A stretch of DNA of 42,057 bases from Lachnospiraceae bacterium (GCA_024681795.1 JAILAD010000004.1:1-42057), one strand, 5' to 3'; positions 17,364 to 25,826 are shown, counted from the first letter of the stretch. The notes: a model not told the origin generated them from the letters alone. Translations and numbers: made by a program.

Positions 17364-18113
17364 CTAAGGTACAGATATCGGATCTGCTCCGGATGAACCC
17401 TTCCTGCCGAGTGAATCGGAATTTTCAATACGAACTTCTACCTGATTACCATTAACAATTCTAAACTGCATATTCGATGCCTTTCCACCAAGGTAGGAAG
17501 AATTGATATGGCTTTCAATATCGTACGGATCAAAACCTATGATTTCATAAACCGCTCCATTCAGTGTACCGTCTGTTCCGCCTCCGCCAAGAGCTGTAAC
17601 GGAATGCCACTCTCCGTCAGAAAAAAACCGAATACTGTCATAATCACCGGCAATAACACTTGGATCCATCATTGCCGTAGTAATTGCCGTTCTAACCGTA
17701 TCGCAAAGCTGGATATCTGACGAAACATTTGTCTTTTCAATATATTTTGTCAATGACGGAGCCATAATGCCAACCAAAAGCAACATCCACAAAAGTCCGA
17801 ACGAAGACAGGATAACCGCTGCAATGGACAATCCTTTCTTTCTTCCGCTCTTCTTTGCCAGATCAACAATTCCCATAATCAACCCGGCTAAGGGAATGAA
17901 GAAGGATAAAATAAATGCGGCAATACTCAAGCCTGTAGGGCCGGTTTTTACGGGTTTTCCCTGTTGCATGGCCGTCGTCGGATACCCTCCGGCTGATGCA
18001 TATGCATTCTGAGCATAAGAAGGCTGCGCATTGCTTGCAAACTGAAAACCGCACCGGGTACAGAAAGCAGCGCTATCCTCCAACTGATTACCACACTGAT
18101 TACAATACTTCAT
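17364..18113 (-). CDS. Zinc-ribbon membrane protein with pilin-like segment
   Basis: A 249-residue protein. The N-terminus is a zinc ribbon (CNQCGNQ, then CTRCGFQF; Cys4). A Ser/Gln/Ala linker leads to a hydrophobic hairpin (about 62-90, DUF4190-like: LSIAAFILSFFIPLAGLIMGIVDL) and another membrane segment near 100-118. Directly after it PSLTKYIEKTNVSSDIQLCDTVRTAI resembles the N-terminal helix of type IV pilin-like proteins, and a probable extracytoplasmic beta-rich domain follows. The role is unknown. GGAGGAG precedes the ATG. It is the last gene at the downstream end of the T7SS locus, and membership in it is inferred from strand and spacing. Confidence 0.6.
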   Translation of the reverse strand: MKYCNQCGNQLEDSAAFCTRCGFQFASNAQPSYAQNAYASAGGYPTTAMQQGKPVKTGPTGLSIAAFILSFFIPLAGLIMGIVDLAKKSGRKKGLSIAAVILSSFGLLWMLLLVGIMAPSLTKYIEKTNVSSDIQLCDTVRTAITTAMMDPSVIAGDYDSIRFFSDGEWHSVTALGGGGTDGTLNGAVYEIIGFDPYDIESHINSSYLGGKASNMQFRIVNGNQVEVRIENSDSLGRKGSSGADPISVP

Positions 18114-18186
18114 ATTTTTCTCCTCCTATTGTCTATATACTTGTCTATATACGTTTATTAACAAACGTTCTACAGCACTTATGTAT

Positions 18187-19026
18187 TTATTCTTCTTCCG
18201 AAAATGTTCCACCGTCATTTGTCTCATCTGTATTCTGTGAATCATTTCCATTATTGTTTATTGAATTGTCACCCTGATCATTCTCGGAACTGTCTTCCGG
18301 TGCAACATCTTCGCTTCCGTTTTCCCCGCTCGGATTATCATTCTGGGAAAAATCCTCACCGTTATCATCGGTTTCTATGCCCTGACTGCTTGTTTCACTG
18401 TCATCCGAAAATTCTTCCGAGGTGATTTCCGAGGTAATTTCCGATGTATTATCTGAAATACCCGGATTATCGGAACTATCCTCGCCGGCTTCAGATGATT
18501 CCTCCGAATCCTTCTCTTCAGACTCGGGCTCCCCCGAGGTATCTTCCGTATTTATCTCATCATTCTTTTCTTCGTCTTCTCCCGCAGAATCGCCGTCTTC
18601 CATGCTTTCCGCAGTATCGTTTTCGGAATAAAACGCAGTATCGTCATTATTGTTTTCCGGAATAATTTGCCCGCCCGCAACAGGCATTATCACTTCTACT
18701 TTTGCGGAAAGCTTTTTACTTCCTGTCTTTTGGATTCCTTCCTTTAATGTGGACTCTGCTTTTTCCCTTTGACCGGTCTCGTTATATACATCCGCTAACA
18801 ATTCATATGCCGTATCCGTTTGGGGATTTTTCTGTATTGCAGCCTGGTACTCCAGGATGGCCTGATCATAATTGCCTGCACTTATATATTTCTGAGCACG
18901 CGTAATATGCCGGCTGTAACTGGTACTGTCATATCCATACCATGCCAACACACCGGCAAGCAGTACCAGATTCACCGATAACATAATGAGCAGAATAATA
19001 ATTGTTTTTCTTTTTTTATCTGTCAT
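18187..19026 (-). CDS. TM-TPR protein with acidic Ser-rich tail
   Basis: A 279-residue protein. A single membrane helix (about 8-28) ends in LAWYGYDST, followed by a TPR region (about 33-100: HITRAQKYISAGNYDQAILEYQAAI, then AYELLADVYNETGQREKAESTL). About 150 residues rich in Ser, Asp, Glu and Asn come next, probably disordered. The first ~100 residues closely match the TM-TPR protein at 37018-38553, so the two share a duplicated module with different ends. The ATG at 19026 is chosen because it matches that paralogue's start; an upstream TTG in frame is less likely. Probably an accessory envelope factor of the T7SS. Confidence 0.65.
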   Translation of the reverse strand: MTDKKRKTIIILLIMLSVNLVLLAGVLAWYGYDSTSYSRHITRAQKYISAGNYDQAILEYQAAIQKNPQTDTAYELLADVYNETGQREKAESTLKEGIQKTGSKKLSAKVEVIMPVAGGQIIPENNNDDTAFYSENDTAESMEDGDSAGEDEEKNDEINTEDTSGEPESEEKDSEESSEAGEDSSDNPGISDNTSEITSEITSEEFSDDSETSSQGIETDDNGEDFSQNDNPSGENGSEDVAPEDSSENDQGDNSINNNGNDSQNTDETNDGGTFSEEE

Positions 19027-19137
19027 ATCCAATCATGGGGGTACTAGCGTACTCTTTTTCCTATACCCGTTTCCATTAATAAATATAAAATAATTCAACC
19101 ATTTACTCATTCCATGCTTTGCTTCAGTAATACAGGA

Positions 19138-19788
19138 CTATTGAAGAAGTTTAATGATCTCGTTGTAAATGGTGTCCGCGTCATCGCTTCCGTTCAGCGT
19201 ATACGATCCAAGACCGGATGACGTATCCTCTTTATTTCCTCCTACCGGAAAGAAATAAAAATGAATACCCATTATTTTTTTATCTGTCAAGTCTGCCCCC
19301 GGCGTATAGTTCCACTGATCAGACACAATCCTGTTGCAATTGCTCAGCATTTCCGCAAGAGCTTTTGCATCATCCTGCGTGGACACATATACGATAGTAT
19401 TAAATGTTCCGCTTTGATTCAAATCACTGTTTGGATACAGTGCTATTTCTTTCGTCAATGCATCTTCATAATACTTACGGGCAGCCATACCATAAAAATT
19501 CTCAAACCGGTACTTCCCAAAATTATCATCGGGTTTGTAATAAACATCAAATGTCAAATCCCTTTGATTCGACGAAAACGTATAATGATATTCATTCTTG
19601 CCCATAGCACCTTTTTGTACAATAACATCAATCTGATGTGCCGGCTCCGGAATCGTTTTCGCAACATAATCCGCAACATCCCGATCCGCCTTTTTGGCAG
19701 AAACGGAATTGCATCCAAAAAGCATTGGGAACATCGTCATTATCAAAATGAATCCCGCAGTTTTTTTCAGCACAGTCTTAATTCTCAT
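19138..19788 (-). CDS. Lipoprotein, candidate immunity protein of the lipase effector
   Basis: A 216-residue protein with a lipoprotein signal (VLKKTAGFILIMTMFPMLFGC, lipobox Cys26). The exported part is alpha/beta (YHYTFSSNQRDLTFDVYYKP, FENFYGMAARKYYEDAL) with no catalytic motif I recognise. The ATG at 19788 has GGAGG six bases upstream. It starts 44 bases after the lipase gene stop, on the same strand. In Staphylococcus aureus the T7SS lipase TslA is followed by a lipoprotein, TilA, that neutralises it at the outer membrane face; the same order here suggests the same role. This is inference from context and topology, with no sequence similarity claimed. Confidence 0.6.
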   Translation of the reverse strand: MRIKTVLKKTAGFILIMTMFPMLFGCNSVSAKKADRDVADYVAKTIPEPAHQIDVIVQKGAMGKNEYHYTFSSNQRDLTFDVYYKPDDNFGKYRFENFYGMAARKYYEDALTKEIALYPNSDLNQSGTFNTIVYVSTQDDAKALAEMLSNCNRIVSDQWNYTPGADLTDKKIMGIHFYFFPVGGNKEDTSSGLGSYTLNGSDDADTIYNEIIKLLQ

Positions 19789-19832
19789 ATGAATCCTCCA
19801 AAATAAGAGTGGCCTGCACACTCCCTGCTGAA

Positions 19833-21071
19833 CTATACCGTTCCTTCTGTGCCGGCTGTCGCTCTTCCGCTTATAAACATTTTATCATACGCCGCTTCTG
19901 CATCCAAATCCGCCTGCCGGTAATAATTACTAGCATTCTCCAATATCGTACAGTGTTTTCCCAGCAGATTTGCCAGTTCTTCAACACGCACTTTTTCCTT
20001 TGATATCTTATGCTTTACGAGCCAGCCGACTGCAGACCGGTATTTTATTGTATTTTCAATATCATCCAGAATTGACTGTGCCTGACGGAGATCTTCTTCT
20101 ATATCACCATATTGCTCGGAAAGCGCTAACAACGCAGGAATGTTTACCTCAAACCGGAGAGGACTGTTGGTGCCGGAAGCAGTTGACACTCTCATATCGT
20201 TACCCCAGTTTGCAATCTTGTTAATTCCCTGTGAAATCTTTGAAATACCACTGATCAAATTTCCCCATAAAGAATGATCCGCCCATATCGCTGTACCCAT
20301 CAGTGCGATTTCATCCGGCGTCGGACCTCCCGGCCGGTCCGATACATACCCGCCGTCTGTATTCAGATTTGCCAGAGCATGTCTGCCAAAACAGTCATTT
20401 CCCATATCATCAACATTAACGGTACGGGTTCTTCCGGGAGTATATAATAAAGCACCTACCGCACTCCACTGATAATGATCAATTCGTCCCTGCATTTCTG
20501 CAATTCTCATAGCGTGAACAGCAAGGTATTCATCTGAAAATCCGGGACTGTCAAGACCGACAATCTGGGTGATTTTGTCACGCATACCATCCGGAGCATC
20601 AAGAGCAGCATCAATCGCAAGATTTCCGCCTAAAGAATGTCCCGTAAAAGCAAATGAGTCATACTCATCACCAAATCGTTCATACATTTGCTTTACAAAC
20701 GCTTCTGCCTGATGTTGCTGCCATGTCTCCGTGCTGTTAAGTAATCCCGCATCTGCACCAAGCCAGTCGGTTATTACCTGCTGCATGTTATCTGACTCAC
20801 TTCCGCGAAAGGCAACAATAGCACTTCCCTGACCGTCGTCTATCATACAACCGTACATTCCGCTTGCATCCTGATCGTCTCCGACTCCGACTATTCGCCA
20901 GTTATCATAGGCAGATTCGTCCCCACGGGTGTTCGCAGCAATATCCCTGATTTTCTGAACACGCGAATCTCCGGGATGAGTATCCATATACCGGCCAAGA
21001 GAAACACCGGCCGGGATATCTAAATAAGCAATTAAGGACGCAATTTGCATCTCAGCATCTGTATAACTCAT
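19833..21071 (-). CDS. Putative T7SS lipase effector, N-terminal lipase and C-terminal helical domain
   Basis: A 412-residue protein without a signal peptide. Residues about 1-260 form an alpha/beta-hydrolase of the DUF2974 (Mbeg1-like) type: AFRGSES (87-93, oxyanion side), nucleophile Ser146 in FTGHSLGGN, LDSPGF (Asp174) and FGRHALANL (possible His231). Residues about 305-395 are a helical hairpin like a WXG100/LXG fold, with YRQAD (384-388) matching the YxxxD/E export motif. This reversed order, catalytic domain first, is that of the staphylococcal T7SS lipase TslA. It overlaps the upstream gene by ATGA and is preceded by WXG100-like genes, with a lipoprotein gene downstream. Confidence 0.75.
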   Translation of the reverse strand: MSYTDAEMQIASLIAYLDIPAGVSLGRYMDTHPGDSRVQKIRDIAANTRGDESAYDNWRIVGVGDDQDASGMYGCMIDDGQGSAIVAFRGSESDNMQQVITDWLGADAGLLNSTETWQQHQAEAFVKQMYERFGDEYDSFAFTGHSLGGNLAIDAALDAPDGMRDKITQIVGLDSPGFSDEYLAVHAMRIAEMQGRIDHYQWSAVGALLYTPGRTRTVNVDDMGNDCFGRHALANLNTDGGYVSDRPGGPTPDEIALMGTAIWADHSLWGNLISGISKISQGINKIANWGNDMRVSTASGTNSPLRFEVNIPALLALSEQYGDIEEDLRQAQSILDDIENTIKYRSAVGWLVKHKISKEKVRVEELANLLGKHCTILENASNYYRQADLDAEAAYDKMFISGRATAGTEGTV

Positions 21072-21766
21072 TTATTCCTGCCCATCCTTTCTTCCCATTC
21101 TTCCCTTGATTCGGCAATTTTACCCTTTTCTATATTAAATCGAACAGGGTTATTGCCCTCCAGGACTTTACTGAAATCCATATATTCTCTGTCGTGGGAT
21201 TCCCGATATACCTGTGCCCTTTTTCGAATTTCATCCGGCAGTATATACAAATTAAGAACACCGGATATTAAAGAATCCTCCGACAGCATTTCATTTACTG
21301 CTGTATATAAATCATCTTCTCCCTTTTCTTCCGGTGTATAAAAATAATCAATAATATAGCAATTTTGCGGATTATATTCCTGAATTTGCTCTATGGACAG
21401 CTTCGTGCTTTCGATTTCAAATCCTCTGATCAAGGAACCCATGCAAACAAATAATTTTCCGCTTAAATCGGAAATACGGCCCAGCATTTTTTCACAGTAT
21501 TCACTGCATGCCGATTTAACGGCATATTCATCACAAATAGTGGAATTATCCAGAGCAACCCTTGCTTCAAATAACATCTCCGGGCGGTCCGTAGAATACA
21601 TAATCATAGTATAATAGTCGAAATTAACATCTGCCGGCCTTGCCTTAAAACAGCCAAATTCAATTCCGTACTTATCATGCAACATTTCCGACGCAAGTTT
21701 TCCTCTTTCGTCCTGATCCGGAAGTGATTCTATTAACCTGTAACGCTCCTCATAATTAACAATCAT
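21068..21766 (-). CDS. Unrecognised cytoplasmic protein of the lipase module
   Basis: A 232-residue protein, not recognised. There is no signal peptide, membrane segment or clear motif. Composition is mixed alpha/beta and acidic, with strands such as YYTMIMYST and LFEARVAL, and a charged helical end (EEWEERMGRNK). It is coupled on both sides: its stop overlaps the lipase start (ATGA) and its ATG overlaps the stop of the WXG-like gene (TAATG). Strict coupling to an effector suggests a chaperone, targeting factor or cytoplasmic antitoxin, by inference. Confidence 0.55.
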   Translation of the reverse strand: MIVNYEERYRLIESLPDQDERGKLASEMLHDKYGIEFGCFKARPADVNFDYYTMIMYSTDRPEMLFEARVALDNSTICDEYAVKSACSEYCEKMLGRISDLSGKLFVCMGSLIRGFEIESTKLSIEQIQEYNPQNCYIIDYFYTPEEKGEDDLYTAVNEMLSEDSLISGVLNLYILPDEIRKRAQVYRESHDREYMDFSKVLEGNNPVRFNIEKGKIAESREEWEERMGRNK

Positions 21767-22098
21767 TATCTTCCTCCCTGATGAATGCCGAAAATATTAT
21801 TTGCCATATCCTCGGCGGCTTTCAAACGCTCTGCTGCAGCTTTAAGGGTTTCTGCCATTAATTTTAACCGGTTAGCTTCCAAAAGAACATTGCAGGAAAG
21901 CCAGAAGATTTTCCTTTTATATTCAGAAGCAGCCTCTCCGCGCCATGCATTGAAGCTGTACCACTCATCCATTAATTTAACACCTTTTTCCCCCATTTCC
22001 TTGGCCAAGGCTTCCATTTGTTCTGATTTGGCAATAACATCGTTAAAATCAATATATATTCCCATTTCATCCGTATTTTGAGAATTCTGTTCTGACAT
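21766..22098 (-). CDS. WXG100-like protein of the lipase module
   Basis: A 110-residue helical protein. A short polar N-terminus is followed by two helices around NAWRGEAASEY, with W-R-G at the turn, which fits the WXG100 fold. The second helix is Lys/Ala-rich (ETLKAAAERLKAAEDMANN). It lacks both a clear YxxxE motif at the end and the LPSDAI tail, so it differs from the paired WXG100 proteins nearby. It is probably a dedicated partner for the lipase C-terminal helical domain, like the Lap/TlaA proteins of other T7SS effectors. GGAGG lies six bases before the ATG. Confidence 0.65.
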   Translation of the reverse strand: MSEQNSQNTDEMGIYIDFNDVIAKSEQMEALAKEMGEKGVKLMDEWYSFNAWRGEAASEYKRKIFWLSCNVLLEANRLKLMAETLKAAAERLKAAEDMANNIFGIHQGGR

Positions 22099-22109
22099 GT
22101 TTTACCTCC

Positions 22110-22430
22110 CTATATAATGGCATCTGACGGAAGCGAATCAGCCTCGGAAATGTTAATTTCTTCCGCACTGCTGTATATGCCTGCCATCGTTCTCAATTCA
22201 TTTACATGTTCCGTAAGTCTTTTAGATATTTCATCAATATAATCCTGCTTTTGCTGATATGAGGAAATATGCGCTTCAACTCCGCTTCCTTCCCAATATT
22301 CCCTGGCTTCCAGGACCTTCTCCTCAAGAGACTCAAAGAGATGCATCGTCCTGCCCAATACTTTTAAAACTACATCCGATGCCATCTCCAATTCTTCGGT
22401 CTGTACCACTATTCTGTTAGATCCTTCCAT
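22110..22430 (-). CDS. WXG100 protein B4, with LPSDAI tail
   Basis: A 106-residue WXG100-type protein. The W-E-G turn is in AREYWEGSGVEAH. The second helix contains LTEHVNELRTMAGIYSSAEE, in which YSSAE is a YxxxE export motif. The C-terminus is ADSLPSDAII. It is very like the protein at 25841-26155 over the last 35 residues (EHVNxLRxMAGIYxxAE). The start is the ATG at 22430 with GGGGG seven bases upstream; the frame is open to 22481. It is the downstream member of a pair with the WXG100 gene at 22444-22749, 13 bases away, and presumably forms a heterodimer with it. Confidence 0.8.
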   Translation of the reverse strand: MEGSNRIVVQTEELEMASDVVLKVLGRTMHLFESLEEKVLEAREYWEGSGVEAHISSYQQKQDYIDEISKRLTEHVNELRTMAGIYSSAEEINISEADSLPSDAII

Positions 22431-22443
22431 ACCGTAACCCCCG

Positions 22444-22749
22444 CTATGACATATACAATGTCCCCACTTCTTCCTGAACATTTAATTCCGCCGTTTGATA
22501 GGCTTTTCTTGCTTCATCAAAAGAATTAACATATTCTTTCCCGATTCTGTACACATCTGTCATATATTCCAAATCGGCAAGCATCTGTGCCTGAAATGCC
22601 TCATGCGCATCGCCTTCCCAGGTATGGCTTAATTCAATCAGCACTGCTTCCAACTCTTTGATCTGATTGGGAATTTCCTCCACCAAAATGTCTATTTCTT
22701 CTGAATCCTCTCGCATTTGTCCTGTATCGACCCTGATATAATCCGCCAT
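22444..22749 (-). CDS. WXG100 protein A4
   Basis: A 101-residue WXG100 protein: HTWEGDAHEAFQAQ at the turn, and YQTAE near the C-terminus as the YxxxE motif; no LPSDAI tail. It is the upstream member of a pair with the tailed WXG100 protein at 22110-22430. The ATG at 22749 has GAGG upstream; the frame's earlier GTG is unlikely. The pair opens the lipase module. Confidence 0.82.
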   Translation of the reverse strand: MADYIRVDTGQMREDSEEIDILVEEIPNQIKELEAVLIELSHTWEGDAHEAFQAQMLADLEYMTDVYRIGKEYVNSFDEARKAYQTAELNVQEEVGTLYMS

Positions 22750-22806
22750 AAACACCTCACTGTTCTCTCACATACATTGTTTTTCTTGTTAATCTTTTCC
22801 TGATGA

Positions 22807-23163
22807 TTATTTGTTATAAATCCTGTCCCTGGCGACATCGATGGCTTTTAGTTCCGCATCCAGAGTATTCTTTGCCATTATCTGTATTTTATCTGCTACA
22901 ATCAGTAAATCTGATACGGTTTTATCAACTGTCGAGGAAGTAGTATTACACTTATTACAAAAACGGTCTGCATTTTCTCCTTCCCATGCCAGATGGATTC
23001 CGTTTATAACCCCATCAAATTCTCCTTTCATTTGAGCCCGAATATTTTTGGCAATGTTCTCTATATTGATTGCAGTATTCATTGCCTGGCTATAATCCAA
23101 ACGAACCTGATTCTCTCTGATTCCTAAATTATTCAGTTCAATGCTATCATTCAGATCCAACAT
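22807..23163 (-). CDS. WXG100-like protein of the NADxF class
   Basis: A 118-residue helical protein with LAWEGENADRFCNKC at the turn. Its C-terminal segment DAELKAIDVARDRIY matches DAEMEAIRIAEERAY of the longer WXG-like protein at 26657-27112, and both have W-x-G-x-N-A-D-x-F. They form a separate class from the paired WXG100 proteins. It lacks a YxxxE motif and the LPSDAI tail. It sits after the candidate immunity gene of the protease effector, so it may belong to either the protease or the lipase module. The site AAAGGA precedes the ATG. Confidence 0.7.
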   Translation of the reverse strand: MLDLNDSIELNNLGIRENQVRLDYSQAMNTAINIENIAKNIRAQMKGEFDGVINGIHLAWEGENADRFCNKCNTTSSTVDKTVSDLLIVADKIQIMAKNTLDAELKAIDVARDRIYNK

Positions 23164-23219
23164 AATTTTATCCTTTCTTTGTTCTTCGTTTAACCCGATT
23201 GTTTACAGGAAAAATCTTT

Positions 23220-23756
23220 TTAGAAACGCAGAAGCCAAACATAATCTTTGTTTTCTTTATTTGCCAGTTTTTCAAATTGGGCTTTTACGTTCATAAAAAT
23301 CCTTGTTTTCCGATCTTCTTCCTCTACATTGATTTTATCAATAGGAATATTGGGAATGCTGTCATGAAACCGAAAAACAATGGAATCTACCGGAAGAACC
23401 GCCTCTCCGTGAATACTGGGATAAAATTCCCCGGTTCTTCCGTCTCCGTGTTCCCATCCGGGCAAATACAACACCTTCCTGTATGTCTGTTCGATAAAAG
23501 ATATTACATGATCCATATTTTCTTCTTTCGGTTGTTCCTCGGAGATTTTCGAAAGAAATTCGAATTCCTCTTCCGAAAGATTCTCAACCCTGGGATAATT
23601 ATAAAGAGTGATTAAATGATCAATCCCTGTTGGTACCATGAAATTTCCCTTGGAATTCATAAAGCCTTTTTCCAAAGAATCAATGGAATATACTTCTCTT
23701 AAATATGCTTCCGCCAGATCTCTGTAGTTCGATTTTGCTTCATCTAAAGATATCAT
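23220..23756 (-). CDS. Unrecognised protein, candidate immunity for the protease effector
   Basis: A 178-residue protein, not recognised. It has no signal peptide or membrane segment and is acidic, with a central YLPGWEHGDGRTGEFYPSIH and a C-terminal FEKLANKENKDYVWLLRF. It starts 12 bases after the stop of the putative protease effector, with AAGGAG six bases upstream of the ATG. A small ungrouped gene right after a polymorphic toxin is the usual place for immunity. Assignment rests on context only. Confidence 0.5.
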   Translation of the reverse strand: MISLDEAKSNYRDLAEAYLREVYSIDSLEKGFMNSKGNFMVPTGIDHLITLYNYPRVENLSEEEFEFLSKISEEQPKEENMDHVISFIEQTYRKVLYLPGWEHGDGRTGEFYPSIHGEAVLPVDSIVFRFHDSIPNIPIDKINVEEEDRKTRIFMNVKAQFEKLANKENKDYVWLLRF

Positions 23757-23768
23757 TTTATTCTCCTT

Positions 23769-24872
23769 TTAATGCTTTACGACTTCATAAAAAATGTCTG
23801 TTTGATCGTTAATTATTTCATTTGGATTCAGATAGTACTTTTTCCCCCAGGATGACACAATTAAATATCCTTCCTTCGTAACACCGGTAACCATCATACT
23901 ATGACCTCCGTTTATATAATGGCTTTGGGAAAGTACCCCGTCTTCAACCGAACTGTAAATATTTCCATGGTAGAATGCTACCAGCACTTCATCTCCTTTT
24001 TCCAGATTATTGATTACTTCCCAGGAGGATAATTTCTCTTCGTATTGCAAATCAACATCTATACCATGCTGTCCCATAAAGTCCTCTAAGTATTCTTTGT
24101 GAGTATTGTAGGTTACTCCGGATTCTGCATCAACATCATATCGTGAATAAATATCCGTTATTAAGGCATCATAATTTAAATCGCCGTTATAATACATCGG
24201 ATAACCGAAGTCCCTCTCAAACTCCTCTTCTCTTCCAAGATACTCCTGAAAAACAACATTTGCCATAGAAACATATCCACAACCTTCGTTATTCATTTTG
24301 CTGAAATAATTCGCCGGTCCGGCGATATCTCCAATCAACGGAACAAAATACCAGAATGAAATATCCGGATTATTTCGTTTAGCAATCTCCCAAAGTTCTT
24401 TTCTGCGGTCCCAGCTCATATTCATTGCCGATCCCTGGTCTCCGCCGTAACTGCCTTCATCATCGAACAGAATATTATCGACTTCATAGGGCGTTACTTC
24501 TCTTCTTTTTACATTACCTTTTAGCATTTCCTTAAGCGTATTAATTGCCTCAGAAACGGAATGGGATATAGTCGCCACAACTCCTGCAGGGGTATTGGCA
24601 ATACCACCCATAATATCCTTTTCCGTTTTTTCATATTCGTTAATTACATAACCAAGGCTTAACGACTCTTTGTATAACCGCTGCCCACACTCCGTGAGGT
24701 TGCCGCTAAGAATCTGCATTGATTTTTCCACCTGTTCGCGAACACTGTCGGACAAGCAGTTATATTTATATTGTGAAAGCTGATTGGCGTTTTGCTTAAT
24801 AAAATTTGAAAAATAATATAAACTAATGCATCCATCATCTAAATTTTCTGTATTCACTCTAAAATATGCCAT
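23769..24872 (-). CDS. Putative T7SS effector with cysteine-protease domain
   Basis: A 367-residue protein without a signal peptide. Residues about 1-95 are helical and resemble an LXG/WXG-type targeting domain, ending in YEKTE (80-84), a YxxxE motif. After a linker, residues about 150-367 look like a papain/C39-type peptidase. Cys198 lies in NNEGCGYVSMANV, His324 in INGGHSMMVTG, and LIVSSWGKKYYL follows at the position where papains have NSWG and C39 enzymes have an Asp. The third catalytic residue is therefore atypical. It lies behind a WXG100 pair and before a candidate immunity gene. An antibacterial or processing protease is the inferred role. AAAGGAAG precedes the ATG. Confidence 0.7.
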   Translation of the reverse strand: MAYFRVNTENLDDGCISLYYFSNFIKQNANQLSQYKYNCLSDSVREQVEKSMQILSGNLTECGQRLYKESLSLGYVINEYEKTEKDIMGGIANTPAGVVATISHSVSEAINTLKEMLKGNVKRREVTPYEVDNILFDDEGSYGGDQGSAMNMSWDRRKELWEIAKRNNPDISFWYFVPLIGDIAGPANYFSKMNNEGCGYVSMANVVFQEYLGREEEFERDFGYPMYYNGDLNYDALITDIYSRYDVDAESGVTYNTHKEYLEDFMGQHGIDVDLQYEEKLSSWEVINNLEKGDEVLVAFYHGNIYSSVEDGVLSQSHYINGGHSMMVTGVTKEGYLIVSSWGKKYYLNPNEIINDQTDIFYEVVKH

Positions 24873-24918
24873 TTTTTCTTCCTTTTTCCCTGTTAGTCCC
24901 GTTTCTTACACTGCCAAC

Positions 24919-25242
24919 TTATACAATTGCATCCGACGGAAGTGATTCAGCAATCTGAACATTCATCTCTTCATTTTGTGAATATACACCGGATATTTCC
25001 ATTAAATCTTTCGGATGTTCACTCAGGCGGGTAACTATTTCATCCATTAATCCTTTATGTATAAAGAACATCTGACGGTAAAGATCTCCTGCCTCGCCTT
25101 TCCAATTCACTTCCGTGGATTTTACCGTCTGACCTATTAACTCCAAACGATTCCTCAAATCAGTAACTAACGCTTCCATATCGGTTGCTTTATCATATAG
25201 TACCTGAGGTTCTACAAGTACTTCGCAATTTACCAGACTCAT
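24919..25242 (-). CDS. WXG100 protein B3, with LPSDAI tail
   Basis: A 107-residue WXG100 protein: W-K-G in VNWKGEAGDLYRQMFF, then YSQNE (YxxxE) and the tail AESLPSDAIV. It closely resembles the WXG100 protein at 27556-27879 (both begin MSLxN and share W-x-G with RxxFF), so these two form a subtype. It is the downstream member of a pair, 11 bases after the gene at 25254-25553, with GGAGG before the ATG. The pair precedes the protease effector. Confidence 0.82.
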   Translation of the reverse strand: MSLVNCEVLVEPQVLYDKATDMEALVTDLRNRLELIGQTVKSTEVNWKGEAGDLYRQMFFIHKGLMDEIVTRLSEHPKDLMEISGVYSQNEEMNVQIAESLPSDAIV

Positions 25243-25253
25243 GTTTATCCTCC

Positions 25254-25553
25254 CTATGCAATAATGGAATCCACTATACTGCCGACTTCCGCTTCACAAA
25301 TATTGTATTTGTTATTTGCTTCCTCAAAGTGATTCTCAATTTTCATAAGCATCTTCAAAAAATCTTCAAATTCTTCATGATCCGCTACATATTGCTGATA
25401 GAAAGCGGTATGCGACGGCCCTTCCCACATGGGATTCAGTTCCTCGACAGTCTGTGAAAGTTTTCCTATTACCTGCTTTAGCTGTTCCGCCTCATCCCTG
25501 AATTGAGTCAGCTGCTGCAGCAGCGTATCGGTATTCACTTCTATTTCCCTCAT
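25254..25553 (-). CDS. WXG100 protein A3
   Basis: A 99-residue WXG100 protein: NPMWEGPSHTAFYQQY at the turn and YNICE (YxxxE) near the end, followed by AEVGSIVDSIIA. It is the untailed partner of the WXG100 protein at 24919-25242. AGGAGG lies seven bases before the ATG. The region upstream (25554-25782) is A/T-rich and noncoding, so this pair and the protease module may have their own promoter. Confidence 0.82.
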   Translation of the reverse strand: MREIEVNTDTLLQQLTQFRDEAEQLKQVIGKLSQTVEELNPMWEGPSHTAFYQQYVADHEEFEDFLKMLMKIENHFEEANNKYNICEAEVGSIVDSIIA

Positions 25554-25782
25554 TCGGATACCTCCTCATTTTTGATATTATCTTTATATTTCCCCGGCAA
25601 TCCGTATTAACCTGCCGTTTTTTTCAAAGTTAAATTTCCCAAAATATAATGAATTATTTATTTCTTTCTTTTCTAATACTTCTTTATCACTTTCGGTTCG
25701 TTATTCCGATTCTTTTTTCCGGAAGCTTCTCTTCCGATTAAATTCTTTAACTTCTGTTTTACTCTGGTTTTTGTTTTGAAAA

Positions 25783-25826
25783 ACGGTATGATTACGGTTT
25801 TTACGCACCATAATCATACCGTCATT
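25783..25826 (-). terminator. Terminator after the central WXG100 pair
   Basis: A 12-bp stem ACGGTATGATTA / TAATCATACCGT (25783-25794 and 25811-25822) is followed, on the minus strand, by TTTTTC. It lies just past the stop of the WXG100 gene at 25841 and should separate that pair from the protease module. The rest of the 287-base gap is A/T-rich with no gene. Confidence 0.8.

Noticed and set aside
18422..18665. Ser/Pro-rich plus-strand frames opposite the acidic tail of the TM-TPR protein
   Set aside because: Produced by the low-complexity Ser/Glu/Asp codons of the minus-strand gene read in reverse.
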